Positions 54,781 to 63,927 are shown, numbered from the stretch's first letter. The stretch: 64,000 nt of DNA from Methanobrevibacter sp. (GCF_015062935.1 NZ_SUTM01000002.1:109377-173376), one strand, 5' to 3'. Notes: a model not told the origin generated them from the sequence alone. Program-made: numbers and translations.

Positions 54781-54797
54781 ATTTTTTTAAATCTATT
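54776..54797. terminator. Bidirectional terminator between tautomerase and hxlR
   Basis: AATAGATTT-TTTT-AAATCTATT is a perfect 9-bp stem. The tautomerase stop codon lies in one arm, and the end of the HxlR gene lies in the other. Confidence 0.65.
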
Positions 54798-55197
54798 TCA
54801 GCTCCAGAATCTCCAGATACATTTCCTTAAGTTCCTTTTTTTCATATTCGCTGTAGTAGTCGTTATCAACGTCAGTGTCAAGAGCGAACAGCAACAGTTC
54901 ATAAAACACCTTATTCAACGACCTTCCCTTTTCTGTTAGAAAATACTCAGTGTTTAGCGAATCGTCTTTCTTGTAGATCAAATCATTTTCCTGCATTGTC
55001 TTAAGGCATCTTGAAAGCGCCTTGTTGTCAAGTGACGGTCTGTTAACCTTAAACTCATTGAAATGACTTTTTCCCAAAAACAGATCCCTTAAAACATGCA
55101 GCGTCCACTTGTTGCTCATGAACTTGAGCGTGTCTTCAAGAGGATTTCTCTCATATTTCTTTTCATAATAGGTGAGTTTTTTCGGATTCAGTGTCAT
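54793..55197 (-). CDS. HxlR-family transcriptional regulator
   Basis: About 134 residues with the winged-helix pattern of HxlR/DUF24 (MSNKWTLHVLRDLFLGKSHFNEF, NKALSRCLKTMQENDLIYKK, FLTEKGRSLNKVF). The usual N-terminal sensing cysteine is absent. The start at 55197 (MTLNPKKL) is preferred over 55254, which would include the operator dyad. It diverges from the MFS gene and converges on the tautomerase gene. It probably represses all three genes through the shared dyads. Confidence 0.85.
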   Translation of the reverse strand: MTLNPKKLTYYEKKYERNPLEDTLKFMSNKWTLHVLRDLFLGKSHFNEFKVNRPSLDNKALSRCLKTMQENDLIYKKDDSLNTEYFLTEKGRSLNKVFYELLLFALDTDVDNDYYSEYEKKELKEMYLEILELK

Positions 55198-55237
55198 GGT
55201 TAAGATTATGTGGCTTTTGATAATTATATTTTCATTC

Positions 55238-55255
55238 AGTGGCAGCGATGCCACT
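55238..55255. promoter_or_regulatory. Operator dyad between hxlR and the MFS gene
   Basis: AGTGGCA-GCGA-TGCCACT is a perfect 7-bp inverted repeat, located between the two divergent TATA-like elements (near 55221-55230 and 55262-55269). The same GTGGCA-N4-TGCCAC lies upstream of the tautomerase gene. Confidence 0.75.
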
Positions 55256-55308
55256 TTACACTTATATATTCAATTTTTAAAATATCTCATTAGATAACAG
55301 GTGATAAG

Positions 55309-56517
55309 ATGAACGGTGATAATGTAGTTATGACAAAGTTTTTGGCAATACTGTTTGCGGTATGCTCCGGACTTGCAATCGGAAATCTCTACTGGGCACA
55401 GCCTCTTTTAGTCCAGATTATGACAGGTTTCGGACTTCCTGAGGCAAACGGTGGACTTCTGGTTACAGCAACCCAGATCGGGTATGCAATGGGAATATTC
55501 TTTATCGTGCCTTTGGGCGATTTCGTTTACCGAAAACGAATGATATCCATTGTGATGGGACTTTCCGTAATTGCTTTGGTGTCATGTGCCGTTGCACCTT
55601 CATTTACTATACTTGCACTTTCACTTTTCTCAATGGGGCTTGTGACAATTTCCGGTCAGGTAATACTTCCCCTTGCAGGGGATTTGAGCCGTGAGGATGA
55701 ACGTGGACATATCGTCGGAATCGTATCATCAGGAATAACAACAGGGATACTTTTCTCAAGGTTTGCAAGCGGAATCATAGCAGGATTCTGGGGATGGAGA
55801 TCAGTTTACGTCATAGCAGCCGTTCTCAACATTATAATGGTTCTTGTAATGATATATGTGCTTCCCGAAATTCCGGCCAAAAACAGGCTTGAATCATATA
55901 AGGGATTACTTTTAAGTGTTTTTACCACCTTCAAAAGGCACAGGACACTTCCTATGATACTCCTGCACTCCGGTCTGATATTCGGACTCGTGTTCAACAT
56001 ATTCTGGACATCACTGACATTTTTACTCTCCGGAGCACCTTATTATTATGACACCTTCCAGATTGGACTTGTAAGCCTTGCGGGACTTGCCGCAGCGGTA
56101 TTCGGTATAGGCATTGGAAAACTTCAGGACATGGGTCTGAGCGTACCTGCACTTGGTGGCTTTATCGCTTTGGGCCTTGTAACAATGCTTTGCGGTTATC
56201 TTTTCAGCTATTCAATAGTTGCAATCGTCATTGTTGCGGCGGTTGTTTCAGTTGCCGTTCAGGGCATAAGCGTCCTGACACAGACCAGATTATTCAATCT
56301 CTCACAGTCTGAAAGAAGCAGATTGAATACGGTCTTTGTTGTAAACAACTTCATATTCGGTGCTGTCGGAAGCGCTCTTGCATCACTTCTCTGGTCACTT
56401 GGAGGATGGTCATACGTGATGATGGCAGCATGTTGTGCATGCATTCTGGGATTAATCGTTTGGATGCTTTCAAGAAGTGCCTTTAGGAAGGCCGACGAGG
56501 CTTTGGGTGATTACTAA
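55309..56517 (+). CDS. MFS transporter
   Basis: The 402-residue protein has about 12 hydrophobic helices and the MFS loop motif GDFVYRKRM after helix 2. The first helix GLAIGNLYWAQPLLVQI resembles drug- or sugar-efflux MFS members. It is divergent from hxlR, with the operator between, so it is likely induced together with the tautomerase, perhaps for export of a reactive or aromatic compound. The substrate is not known. Confidence 0.88.
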   Translation: MNGDNVVMTKFLAILFAVCSGLAIGNLYWAQPLLVQIMTGFGLPEANGGLLVTATQIGYAMGIFFIVPLGDFVYRKRMISIVMGLSVIALVSCAVAPSFTILALSLFSMGLVTISGQVILPLAGDLSREDERGHIVGIVSSGITTGILFSRFASGIIAGFWGWRSVYVIAAVLNIIMVLVMIYVLPEIPAKNRLESYKGLLLSVFTTFKRHRTLPMILLHSGLIFGLVFNIFWTSLTFLLSGAPYYYDTFQIGLVSLAGLAAAVFGIGIGKLQDMGLSVPALGGFIALGLVTMLCGYLFSYSIVAIVIVAAVVSVAVQGISVLTQTRLFNLSQSERSRLNTVFVVNNFIFGAVGSALASLLWSLGGWSYVMMAACCACILGLIVWMLSRSAFRKADEALGDY

Positions 56518-56584
56518 TTTTTAATTTTTTTATTTAGTAAATTCATTGCTTTGATGATTTGTCCTTTTATTTTAATCGTTTTTT

Positions 56585-56686
56585 ACATTAACATCGGCCT
56601 TTTTGATTTTTGAGTTTGTTTTTAAATGGGGATATATATCCTGGAGTCGAATCAGGTTGTGGTTTTCAAATTTCAGCCGTTAATGT
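56585..56686 (+). repeat. Intergenic dyad repeat, copy 2 (102 bp)
   Basis: Starts ACATTAACA, ends CGTTAATGT (8 of 9 inverted), with the palindrome GGATATATATCC (56630-56641) and GTCGAATCAGG. Similarity to copy 3 extends outside the inverted ends (TTTTAATCGTTTT before, CACTGATTT after). Confidence 0.85.
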
Positions 56687-56761
56687 TAATTTTCGGTTTT
56701 TCACTGATTTATGTAATACTTTAAATCATTTTAATACCAATATTATAATATTGGTGAAAAA

Positions 56762-57388
56762 ATGGAAAGCAAAAATATCATTATAATTCTTTTAATCGTG
56801 GTTGTCATTCTTGCAGCCGCAATGGCAGTGATGATTTTATCTCCTTTTGATGTAAAAGCGGATTCCAAAATTACCATTGCAAGTAACAAGACTTTGTATG
56901 AAGGTGATAATCTTACAGTCAAGCTGACAGATTTAAACAAGACTCCCATAAAAAAGGAGTTCATCAATGTTACTGTTGCGGATAAGGACGGTAAAGTTGT
57001 TGTAAACAAGTCTATAAAGACAGATTCCAAAGGTAAGGCTACTTTTAAACTGAAACTTGATGCGGGAAAATACACTGTCAATGCATCATTTGGCGGAAAT
57101 GAAAACTTTACAGGAAACAACACCACCAAAAAAATAACCATTAAGGAAGAGGAAGTTGTTCAGGAAGCTGTTCAGCAGGATTCATCATCCCAAAGCCAGT
57201 CCCAGTCTTCATCCGCCTCATCATCGAAATACGGATCTTACATTAACGATGAATGGGTGCCTATGACAGAAAGTCAGTATGCGGAAAGATATCCTGCACT
57301 CTATCACATGGAATCACTGGAAGAGGGAAAATACGACAAATATCATCCTGAAATGTATGAACAGGACAGGGAAAACGGAAGGATCTGA
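56762..57388 (+). CDS. Membrane-anchored Ig-like protein, paralogue 1
   Basis: The 208-residue protein has an N-terminal anchor (IIIILLIVVVILAAAMAVMIL), one Ig-like domain (about 35-130: YEGDNLTVKLTDLNKTPI, DSKGKATFKLKLDAGKYTV), a Gln/Ser linker and an acidic C-terminal segment rich in Tyr, Glu and Pro. It is 5 bp from its paralogue. The first 65 bp of the two genes are nearly identical, showing recent duplication. Confidence 0.78.
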   Translation: MESKNIIIILLIVVVILAAAMAVMILSPFDVKADSKITIASNKTLYEGDNLTVKLTDLNKTPIKKEFINVTVADKDGKVVVNKSIKTDSKGKATFKLKLDAGKYTVNASFGGNENFTGNNTTKKITIKEEEVVQEAVQQDSSSQSQSQSSSASSSKYGSYINDEWVPMTESQYAERYPALYHMESLEEGKYDKYHPEMYEQDRENGRI

Positions 57389-57393
57389 TTAAA

Positions 57394-57990
57394 ATGGAAC
57401 AAAAACACATTATAATAATACTTTTAATTGTGGTTGTTGTTCTTGCAGCTGCAATGGCAGTGATGATATTATCACCGTCTGTGGCAAAACAGGAAACCCA
57501 AATAACCATTACAAGCAATGAAACAGTGTATGAAGGAGATAACTTAACTTTTAAATTAACTGACATTAACGGCACTGGAATTTCTAATCAAACAGTTAAT
57601 GTAACTCTTAAGGATAATGACGGAGTAAGTAGCTATTTTTCTGCTGTAACTGATTCTAAGGGTATTGGTACTTTGAAGTTGGATAAAAGTGCTGGAAATT
57701 ATGCTGTTAATGTAACATTTGCCGGAAATGATAATTACACAGGAAGCACTGCATCTCAAGATTTGGAAATTAACGAAGAAGTTGTCGAACAGCCTGCAGC
57801 ACAGCAATCTTCAAGCAGTTCATCAAATGGTGGTGGACTTCATTATGATAAAGAGATTAATGTCTATTATAATGATGAAGGGGTAATTGTTGATCCTGAT
57901 GGAGAACATCCTCAGGGTGTTGGAAGCAGTTATAGTGATGCTCGTGATGCAAGAGACAGATGGGAACGTGGAGAACCGGTAATGGTGTAA
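57394..57990 (+). CDS. Membrane-anchored Ig-like protein, paralogue 2
   Basis: The 198-residue paralogue of the preceding gene has the same anchor (IIIILLIVVVVLAAAMAVMIL) and Ig-like domain, followed by a Gln/Ser/Gly linker and a different short C-terminus with Asp, Gly and Tyr. The stop codon lies in a terminator loop. Repeats 2 and 3 flank the pair. Confidence 0.78.
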   Translation: MEQKHIIIILLIVVVVLAAAMAVMILSPSVAKQETQITITSNETVYEGDNLTFKLTDINGTGISNQTVNVTLKDNDGVSSYFSAVTDSKGIGTLKLDKSAGNYAVNVTFAGNDNYTGSTASQDLEINEEVVEQPAAQQSSSSSSNGGGLHYDKEINVYYNDEGVIVDPDGEHPQGVGSSYSDARDARDRWERGEPVMV

Positions 57991-58018
57991 TTTACCATTA
58001 CGGTTTATTTCTTTTTTT
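57979..58018 (+). terminator. Terminator after the Ig-like pair
   Basis: GTAATGGT (57979-57986) and ACCATTAC (57994-58001) form an 8-bp stem around the stop codon, followed by T-rich sequence. Confidence 0.65.
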
Positions 58019-58072
58019 AGTTGATAATTTTATTACTTTCAAAGTTTTGTTCATTTATTTTAATCGTTTTTT

Positions 58073-58172
58073 ACATTAACGGCGGCCTTTTTGGTTTTAG
58101 GGTTTGATTTTAAATGGGGATATATCCCAGAGTCGAATCACGTCGTGTTTTTCAAATTTCAATCGTTAATGT
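58073..58172 (+). repeat. Intergenic dyad repeat, copy 3 (100 bp)
   Basis: Starts ACATTAACG, ends CGTTAATGT (perfect 9 bp). The central palindrome is GGGATATATCCC (58117-58128): two bases shorter in the AT core but one G-C pair longer at the ends, so symmetry is kept. GTCGAATCA follows. It ends 72 bp before the next start codon. Confidence 0.85.
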
Positions 58173-58244
58173 TAATGTCAATTTTTCAGTTTTGCACTGA
58201 TTTTTCATTAAACTATTTTAACAATAAATTATATACAAGTTATT

Positions 58245-59063
58245 ATGAACTTTAAAAATTTAGTTGCATTGGGTGCAATTTTATTGGTTTTATTTGTTAT
58301 TTTAACTATGACTTGTGCAAGTGCAGTTGATAATAGTACAGATATAGTTAAAGAGCAAACAGAAGATATGGTCTCGATAAATGAACAGAACAATGATAAC
58401 ATTTCGTTTTCTAATGAAAATGAAGCTCTTGAAGTCATTATTGAAAATAATTCTTCAAATGTAAATGAAACAAATAACTCTGAAGTTTTGGCAAGTACTG
58501 AAAATAAGGAAATATTAACAGTTTCATCATCTGATAGTGTTTTAACCAGTACTGTAACTGTAAAATATAAGGAACCAACCTTAAAACAAAGAACTTTTAC
58601 TATTGGTGGTTTTAAAGCAGTTTTAAGTAAATATCAATATAAGAAACTTTATCAAATATCAAGCATTGAGGATAAATTCTTTGATGAAGGTTATAATGAT
58701 TATTATTATGTTGGAGAGAAATTTAAGGGTTATGGAATTTCCACTACAGGATTATGGTATTCTGTGAAAGTAAAAACCAATAAATTCATTAAAGTAAAAG
58801 TAAAGATTGGGAAAAAAATAAAATATAAAAAAACACGAGCTTATATGCATTTTGTATATGGTGAGGGGCAATGTGGAATCGCTTATAGACATATGGTATT
58901 TCTAACACATAATTATGATAATCCTGGATACGATTACTCTAAAGTTTTAGGTAAAAGTGCCAAATATTTTTCAAAATGTAAACATAATACTAATTTTGTT
59001 AAATTAAATAAATCCAAGCTTTCTAACATAAATTTTGTGTATAAAAAATATTCTGTCTATTGA
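58245..59063 (+). CDS. Secreted lysine/tyrosine-rich protein of unknown function
   Basis: The 272-residue protein has a signal peptide (LVALGAILLVLFVILTMTCASA), an Asn/Glu/Ser-rich spacer to about residue 100, and a basic C-terminal domain rich in Lys and Tyr, with a compact motif GQCGIAYRHMVFLTHNYD and a late cysteine. Its base composition is more AT-rich than the genes at 50-57 kb, suggesting separate origin. No family is recognised. Confidence 0.72.
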   Translation: MNFKNLVALGAILLVLFVILTMTCASAVDNSTDIVKEQTEDMVSINEQNNDNISFSNENEALEVIIENNSSNVNETNNSEVLASTENKEILTVSSSDSVLTSTVTVKYKEPTLKQRTFTIGGFKAVLSKYQYKKLYQISSIEDKFFDEGYNDYYYVGEKFKGYGISTTGLWYSVKVKTNKFIKVKVKIGKKIKYKKTRAYMHFVYGEGQCGIAYRHMVFLTHNYDNPGYDYSKVLGKSAKYFSKCKHNTNFVKLNKSKLSNINFVYKKYSVY

Positions 59064-59142
59064 ATTAGATGATTTTACTTCTTTTTTTTATTTTTTTTAG
59101 TTAAAGTGTTGGTTTTAGCTTTGTTTTTATTGGTCGTGTTTT

Positions 59143-59244
59143 ACATTAATGTTGGCCTTTTTGATTTTCGGATTTGATTTTAAAGGGAGATATATATCAA
59201 GAAGTTTAATTAACTTCCAATTTGAAAATCCCAATTGTTAATGT
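59143..59244 (+). repeat. Intergenic dyad repeat, copy 4 (102 bp)
   Basis: Starts ACATTAATG, ends TTGTTAATGT (7-bp inverted ends). It keeps GGCCTTTTTGATTTT and the palindrome GATATATATC (59189-59198). The part after the palindrome is replaced by GAAGTT-TAATT-AACTTC, a new small dyad. It is the most diverged copy and lies 98 bp upstream of hsdR. Confidence 0.75.
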
Positions 59245-59341
59245 TATTGTTATTTATTAGTAATTTTGATTGATTCTTTGTTTAATTAAATTTAATTAAT
59301 AGTTGTTATAAAATTATTATTAATATAATATTGAGCTTTGT

Positions 59342-62300
59342 TTGTTAAGTTGTGTGGAGTTGATTAAAATATATAATGAAGATTCATATGAAAAATCCAT
59401 AATGGAATTATTTCAGTCTTTAGGGTATACTGGCTATTATGGTCCGGATATTGAACGTAACTATAAGGATCCTCTTTTTAGACAGGATTTGGAAAATTTA
59501 TATCTCATTAACAAGTCTCTGGATGGTGAAGCGGTAAGTAAAGCTATTGAAACTATTCAGGATTTGGGTATCGGTTCACTTGAAGATTTAAACAATAAAT
59601 TCATGGATTATCTTCAAAATGGGGTTTCCATAAATTACTGGAAAGATGGCGAGGAATTATCTACTCATGTCAAACTGGTAGATTTTGAAAACTTGGATTC
59701 TAATTTATTCACGGTTATCAATCAATGGACTGTAATTGATAAGGAAACCAAACGACCGGATGTGGTTGTTTTTGTAAATGGTATTCCATTAGTTGTATGT
59801 GAGCTGAAATCACCTTCAAGAGAAGATGCCGATACATCAGAAGCATATACTCAGCTAAAAAAATATATGCAGGTCATTCCAACTCTTTTTAACTACAACG
59901 CTTTTTGTGTAATGAGTGACTTGTCCATTTCAAAGGCAGGAACAATCACAGCCAATGAAGACAGGTTCATGGAATGGAAAACCACAGATGGAAGCTATGA
60001 ATCAACCCAGTGGGCAGATTTCACAACATTCTTTGAAGGAATATTCGAAAAGAACAGATTTTTGGATATTTTAAAGAATTTCATCACATTTTCAAACGAT
60101 TCAACTAAAAAAGTTAAAATTTTAGGCGCATACCACCAATATTTCGCAGTCAACAAGGCAGTAAACTCCACAGTTAAAGCTATTGAAAGCGACCACAAGG
60201 CAGGTGTATTTTGGCATACTCAGGGAAGTGGAAAAAGCCTGTCAATGGTATTTTATGTAAATAAACTTCAGCAGGTTCTTGAAAGCCCGACTTTTGTTGT
60301 AATTACAGACAGAAATGATTTGGATGACCAGCTATACTCACAATTTGCCAAATGCAGCGACTTTTTAAGGCAAGTCCCAAAACAGGCTACAAGCATGAAA
60401 AACCTAAAAGATCTGCTCAACAACAGAAAAGCAAATGGAATATTCTTTACAACCATGCAGAAGTTTGATGATTACGAAGAATCCCTCACTGACAGGGATG
60501 ATGTTATTGTAATTTCCGATGAAGCACACAGAAGCCAGTACGGGCTTGAAGAGAAAGTGGACCCAAAGACAGGTGAAATAAAAATAGGTGCCGCAAGAAG
60601 AATACGAAATGCACTTCCAAATGCAACATATATTGGTTTTACCGGAACTCCAATATCAAAATCTGACAGAAGCACTCGGGAAGTCTTTGGAAACTACATT
60701 GACATTTACGACATGACACAGTCTGTAGAAGACGGTGCAACAGTACCGATAAGCTATGAAAGCCGTATTGCAGAGATAAAACTGGATGAAACAGTTCTTG
60801 CAAAAATTGATGATAAATACTGGGAGTTAAGAGAAGAGGCTGAAGAGCACAATATCGAGAGAAGCAAACGTGAACTCAGTAAAATGGAATCTCTGCTTGG
60901 AGCTCCTGAAATCATTGATGACATCTGCGCTGACATTGTTCAGCACTATGAAAACAATCGTGCCCAGGAACTTACGGGAAAAGCGATGATTGTTGCATAT
61001 TCAAGACCAATTGCAATTAAAATGTATGAAAAAATATTGGAACTGCGTCCTAATTGGGATGAAAAGGTTAAGGTCGTAATGAGCGGTTCCAATAAAGATC
61101 CAGAAGAATGGCATGAAATTGTAGGTGACAAATCCTATAAAAAAGAGCTTGAAAACAAGTTCAAGGATGATGAGGACCCAATGAAAATTGCTATTGTAGT
61201 TGATATGTGGCTTACAGGATTCGATGTTCCTTCCCTTGCAACAATGTATGTCTACAAGCCAATGAGAGGCCACAATTTAATGCAGGCTATCGCAAGAGTC
61301 AACAGGGTATTTAAAGGCAAGGAAGGAGGCCTTGTCGTTGACTATATTGGAATTGCATCCGATCTTAAAAAAGCGATGAGTGAATACACGGAAAGGGACA
61401 ATAAAAATTACGGGGATATGGATGTTGACAAAATCGCGTATCCTAACTTCCAGGAAAAACTGGAAATCTGCAGAGACCTGTTTTATGGCTTTGATTATTC
61501 AGATTTCTTTGGAGACAGCAACCTGGAAAGGTCAAAAGTTATCACAAATGGTGTGAACTTCATGGAAGACCTGTCCCGCAAAGACACTAAAAAATCATAT
61601 TTAAAAGAAGCACTGCTTTTAAAAAAATGGCTGTCATTATGCAGAAGCAGAGCCAGTGAAAAAGAAAGATTTGAAGCGGCATTCTTTGAGGCAGTAAGAA
61701 CAGTCCTTGTTAAAGTCTCTTCCGATAAAAAACTGTCATTTCATGAAATCAACGCTCAAATTACAAAACTGCTCAACCAATCAATTAAAAGCACCGGCGT
61801 AATCAATGTAATCAATGTCAGCGAGGAAGTATCATTATTTGATCCAGAATTTTTAGATAAGGTGCGTGCAATGGAGGCTTCTAATTTGACAATCTCTCTT
61901 TTGGAAAAATTGCTCAATGACCAAGTGAAAGGTTATACACGCACAAATATTGTAAAATCAGAAGAATTTTCAGATTTACTGAAGCAGACCATGAACAGCT
62001 ATATCAATGGCCACATTACTAATGATGAGGTAATTGAAGAGTTAATTAGAATTGCAAGGCTTTTACGCGATGCACATAATGAAGGGGAAGAATTGGGATT
62101 GACCGAAGAGGAACTGGCATTTTACAATGTTATTGCACTTCCCGAAAACATTCACGATTTTTATGACGATGAAACCCTCATCAAAATTACACACGAACTT
62201 ACCGAGTCTTTAAGAAGAAACAAAACTATTGACTGGCAGAAAAAAGAGTCTGCAAGAGCTAAAATGAGACGTACAGTAAAAAGATTACTTAAAAAATATG

Positions 62301-62380
62301 ATTATCCTCCAAGCGAAATGAAATTTGCAATGGAAAAAGTTATAGCACAATGTGAATTGTGGGTAGATGAATCAGCATAG
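59342..62380 (+). CDS. hsdR: Type I restriction enzyme R subunit
   Basis: The 1012-residue motor/nuclease subunit has an N-terminal PD-ExK nuclease (RPDVVVFVNGIPLVVCELKSP, split: RPDVVVFVNG, VVCELKSP), Walker A HTQGSGKSLSM, a DEAH-type motif (ISDEAHRSQYG), GFTGTPI and the helicase-2 segment QAIARVNRVFKGKEGG. It translocates DNA and cuts at a distance. The start is uncertain: TTG 59342, GTG 59354 or TTG 59360 lack a well-spaced site. hsdM follows 8 bp later. Confidence 0.93.
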   Translation: MLSCVELIKIYNEDSYEKSIMELFQSLGYTGYYGPDIERNYKDPLFRQDLENLYLINKSLDGEAVSKAIETIQDLGIGSLEDLNNKFMDYLQNGVSINYWKDGEELSTHVKLVDFENLDSNLFTVINQWTVIDKETKRPDVVVFVNGIPLVVCELKSPSREDADTSEAYTQLKKYMQVIPTLFNYNAFCVMSDLSISKAGTITANEDRFMEWKTTDGSYESTQWADFTTFFEGIFEKNRFLDILKNFITFSNDSTKKVKILGAYHQYFAVNKAVNSTVKAIESDHKAGVFWHTQGSGKSLSMVFYVNKLQQVLESPTFVVITDRNDLDDQLYSQFAKCSDFLRQVPKQATSMKNLKDLLNNRKANGIFFTTMQKFDDYEESLTDRDDVIVISDEAHRSQYGLEEKVDPKTGEIKIGAARRIRNALPNATYIGFTGTPISKSDRSTREVFGNYIDIYDMTQSVEDGATVPISYESRIAEIKLDETVLAKIDDKYWELREEAEEHNIERSKRELSKMESLLGAPEIIDDICADIVQHYENNRAQELTGKAMIVAYSRPIAIKMYEKILELRPNWDEKVKVVMSGSNKDPEEWHEIVGDKSYKKELENKFKDDEDPMKIAIVVDMWLTGFDVPSLATMYVYKPMRGHNLMQAIARVNRVFKGKEGGLVVDYIGIASDLKKAMSEYTERDNKNYGDMDVDKIAYPNFQEKLEICRDLFYGFDYSDFFGDSNLERSKVITNGVNFMEDLSRKDTKKSYLKEALLLKKWLSLCRSRASEKERFEAAFFEAVRTVLVKVSSDKKLSFHEINAQITKLLNQSIKSTGVINVINVSEEVSLFDPEFLDKVRAMEASNLTISLLEKLLNDQVKGYTRTNIVKSEEFSDLLKQTMNSYINGHITNDEVIEELIRIARLLRDAHNEGEELGLTEEELAFYNVIALPENIHDFYDDETLIKITHELTESLRRNKTIDWQKKESARAKMRRTVKRLLKKYDYPPSEMKFAMEKVIAQCELWVDESA

Positions 62381-62388
62381 GTGATTAA

Positions 62389-63891
62389 ATGGCAAAAGAA
62401 AATACCTCGGAAATAGGATTTGAAAAGCAAATTTGGGATGCGGCCGATGAACTGAGAGGTTCAATGGATGCAGCAGAATATAAACATGTAGTATTGGGAT
62501 TGATTTTTTTAAAATACCTGTCAGATAAGTTTGAAGAAAAATACCAGGAACTTGTCGATGAAGGCGACGGATTTGAAGAAGACATTGATGAATATACTTC
62601 AGAAAACATATTCTTTGTCCCGCCGGAAGCCCGTTGGGATGAAATTGCAAAAAAAGCAAACACTGAAGAAAACGGATTAACAATTGACAATGCAATGAAA
62701 GCCATTGAAGACAATAACAAATCACTTAAAGGAATTTTACCTAAAAACTTCTCAAGACCTGAATTGGACAAGAAAAAACTTGGTGCAGTAATAGACATAT
62801 TCACTAACGTCCAGATGTCCGAAAAAGGAGATAAAAAAGACATTTTGGGACGTACTTATGAATACTGCCTAAGCATGTTTGCAGAAACCGAAGGAAAAAA
62901 AGCAGGAGAGTTTTACACTCCCGCATGTGTTGTAAAAACATTGGTTTCAGTTTTAAAACCATATGATGGAAGAGTTTACGACCCTTGCTGCGGTTCCGGA
63001 GGAATGTTTGTACAATCCAAAAACTTCATTGAAAACCACAGCGGAAATATCAACAAAATATCCATTTACGGTCAGGAATCAAATCCTACAACATGGAAAA
63101 TGGCTAAAATGAACTTAGCTATACGTGGTCTTGAAGCAGACCTTGGAGAACATCAGGAAGATACATTTTTAAATGACTTGCATCCTACATTGAAGGCAGA
63201 CTTTGTCATGGCAAATCCGCCATTCAATCTTAAAAAATGGGGACAGGAACAACTGCAGGACGATTTAAGGTGGAAATATGGAATTCCACCAAAAGGAAAT
63301 GCAAACTTCGCATGGATGCAACATATGATACACCACTTATCTCCTAGAGGAAAAATAGGACTTGTGCTTGCTAATGGATCTTTATCCTCCACAACTTCTG
63401 GTGAAGGAAAAATCAGACAAGCTATTGTGGAGGACGATTTAGTGGAGTGTATTGTTGCATTGCCGACACAATTGTTCTACACTACTGGAATACCGGTCTG
63501 TCTGTGGTTTTTAAACAGGGACAAAAAGCAGAAAGGAAAAACCCTGTTCATTGATGCCCGTGAAATGGGAACAATGGTTTCAAGGAAATTACGTGAGTTG
63601 ACTGATGAAGACATTGATTTGATTGCTGATACTTTCACTAAATTTGAAGAAGGAACTTTAGAGGATGAAAAAGGTTTCTGCAAAGTCAGTGATTTAGAGG
63701 AAATCAAAAAACATGACTTCATATTAACTCCAGGACGTTATGTTGGATTTAAACCTGAAGAAGATGATGGTATTCCATTTGAAGAAAAAATGAAAACATT
63801 AACTTCTGAGCTTGATGAATTATTTAAAGAGTCTAATGAACTTGAAGGAAAAATCCGTCAAAGTTTAAAGGAGATTGGTTTTGAATTCTAG
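62389..63891 (+). CDS. hsdM: Type I restriction-modification methyltransferase subunit M
   Basis: This 500-residue N6-adenine methyltransferase has the SAM motif DPCCGSGGMFVQS, the catalytic NPPF (VMANPPFNLKKWG), the N-terminal HsdM helical domain (AADELRGSMDAAEYKHVVLGL) and EFYTPACVV. AGGTGAT precedes ATG 62389. It works with HsdS to modify the host sites and with HsdR to cut foreign DNA. Confidence 0.95.
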   Translation: MAKENTSEIGFEKQIWDAADELRGSMDAAEYKHVVLGLIFLKYLSDKFEEKYQELVDEGDGFEEDIDEYTSENIFFVPPEARWDEIAKKANTEENGLTIDNAMKAIEDNNKSLKGILPKNFSRPELDKKKLGAVIDIFTNVQMSEKGDKKDILGRTYEYCLSMFAETEGKKAGEFYTPACVVKTLVSVLKPYDGRVYDPCCGSGGMFVQSKNFIENHSGNINKISIYGQESNPTTWKMAKMNLAIRGLEADLGEHQEDTFLNDLHPTLKADFVMANPPFNLKKWGQEQLQDDLRWKYGIPPKGNANFAWMQHMIHHLSPRGKIGLVLANGSLSSTTSGEGKIRQAIVEDDLVECIVALPTQLFYTTGIPVCLWFLNRDKKQKGKTLFIDAREMGTMVSRKLRELTDEDIDLIADTFTKFEEGTLEDEKGFCKVSDLEEIKKHDFILTPGRYVGFKPEEDDGIPFEEKMKTLTSELDELFKESNELEGKIRQSLKEIGFEF

Positions 63892-63927
63892 ATTTGGATT
63901 TAGAATTTTTGAAAAGTGGTGGTAAAT

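Noticed and set aside
54394..59244. Integron attC sites
   Set aside because: The repeats are dyad-ended and delimit gene units, but their ends do not match the RYYYAAC/GTTRRRY core sites and no integron integrase is visible. An analogous system is not excluded.
54394..59244. CRISPR array
   Set aside because: Repeats are about 100 bp, 900-2200 bp apart, and separated by genes; no cas genes occur in the window.
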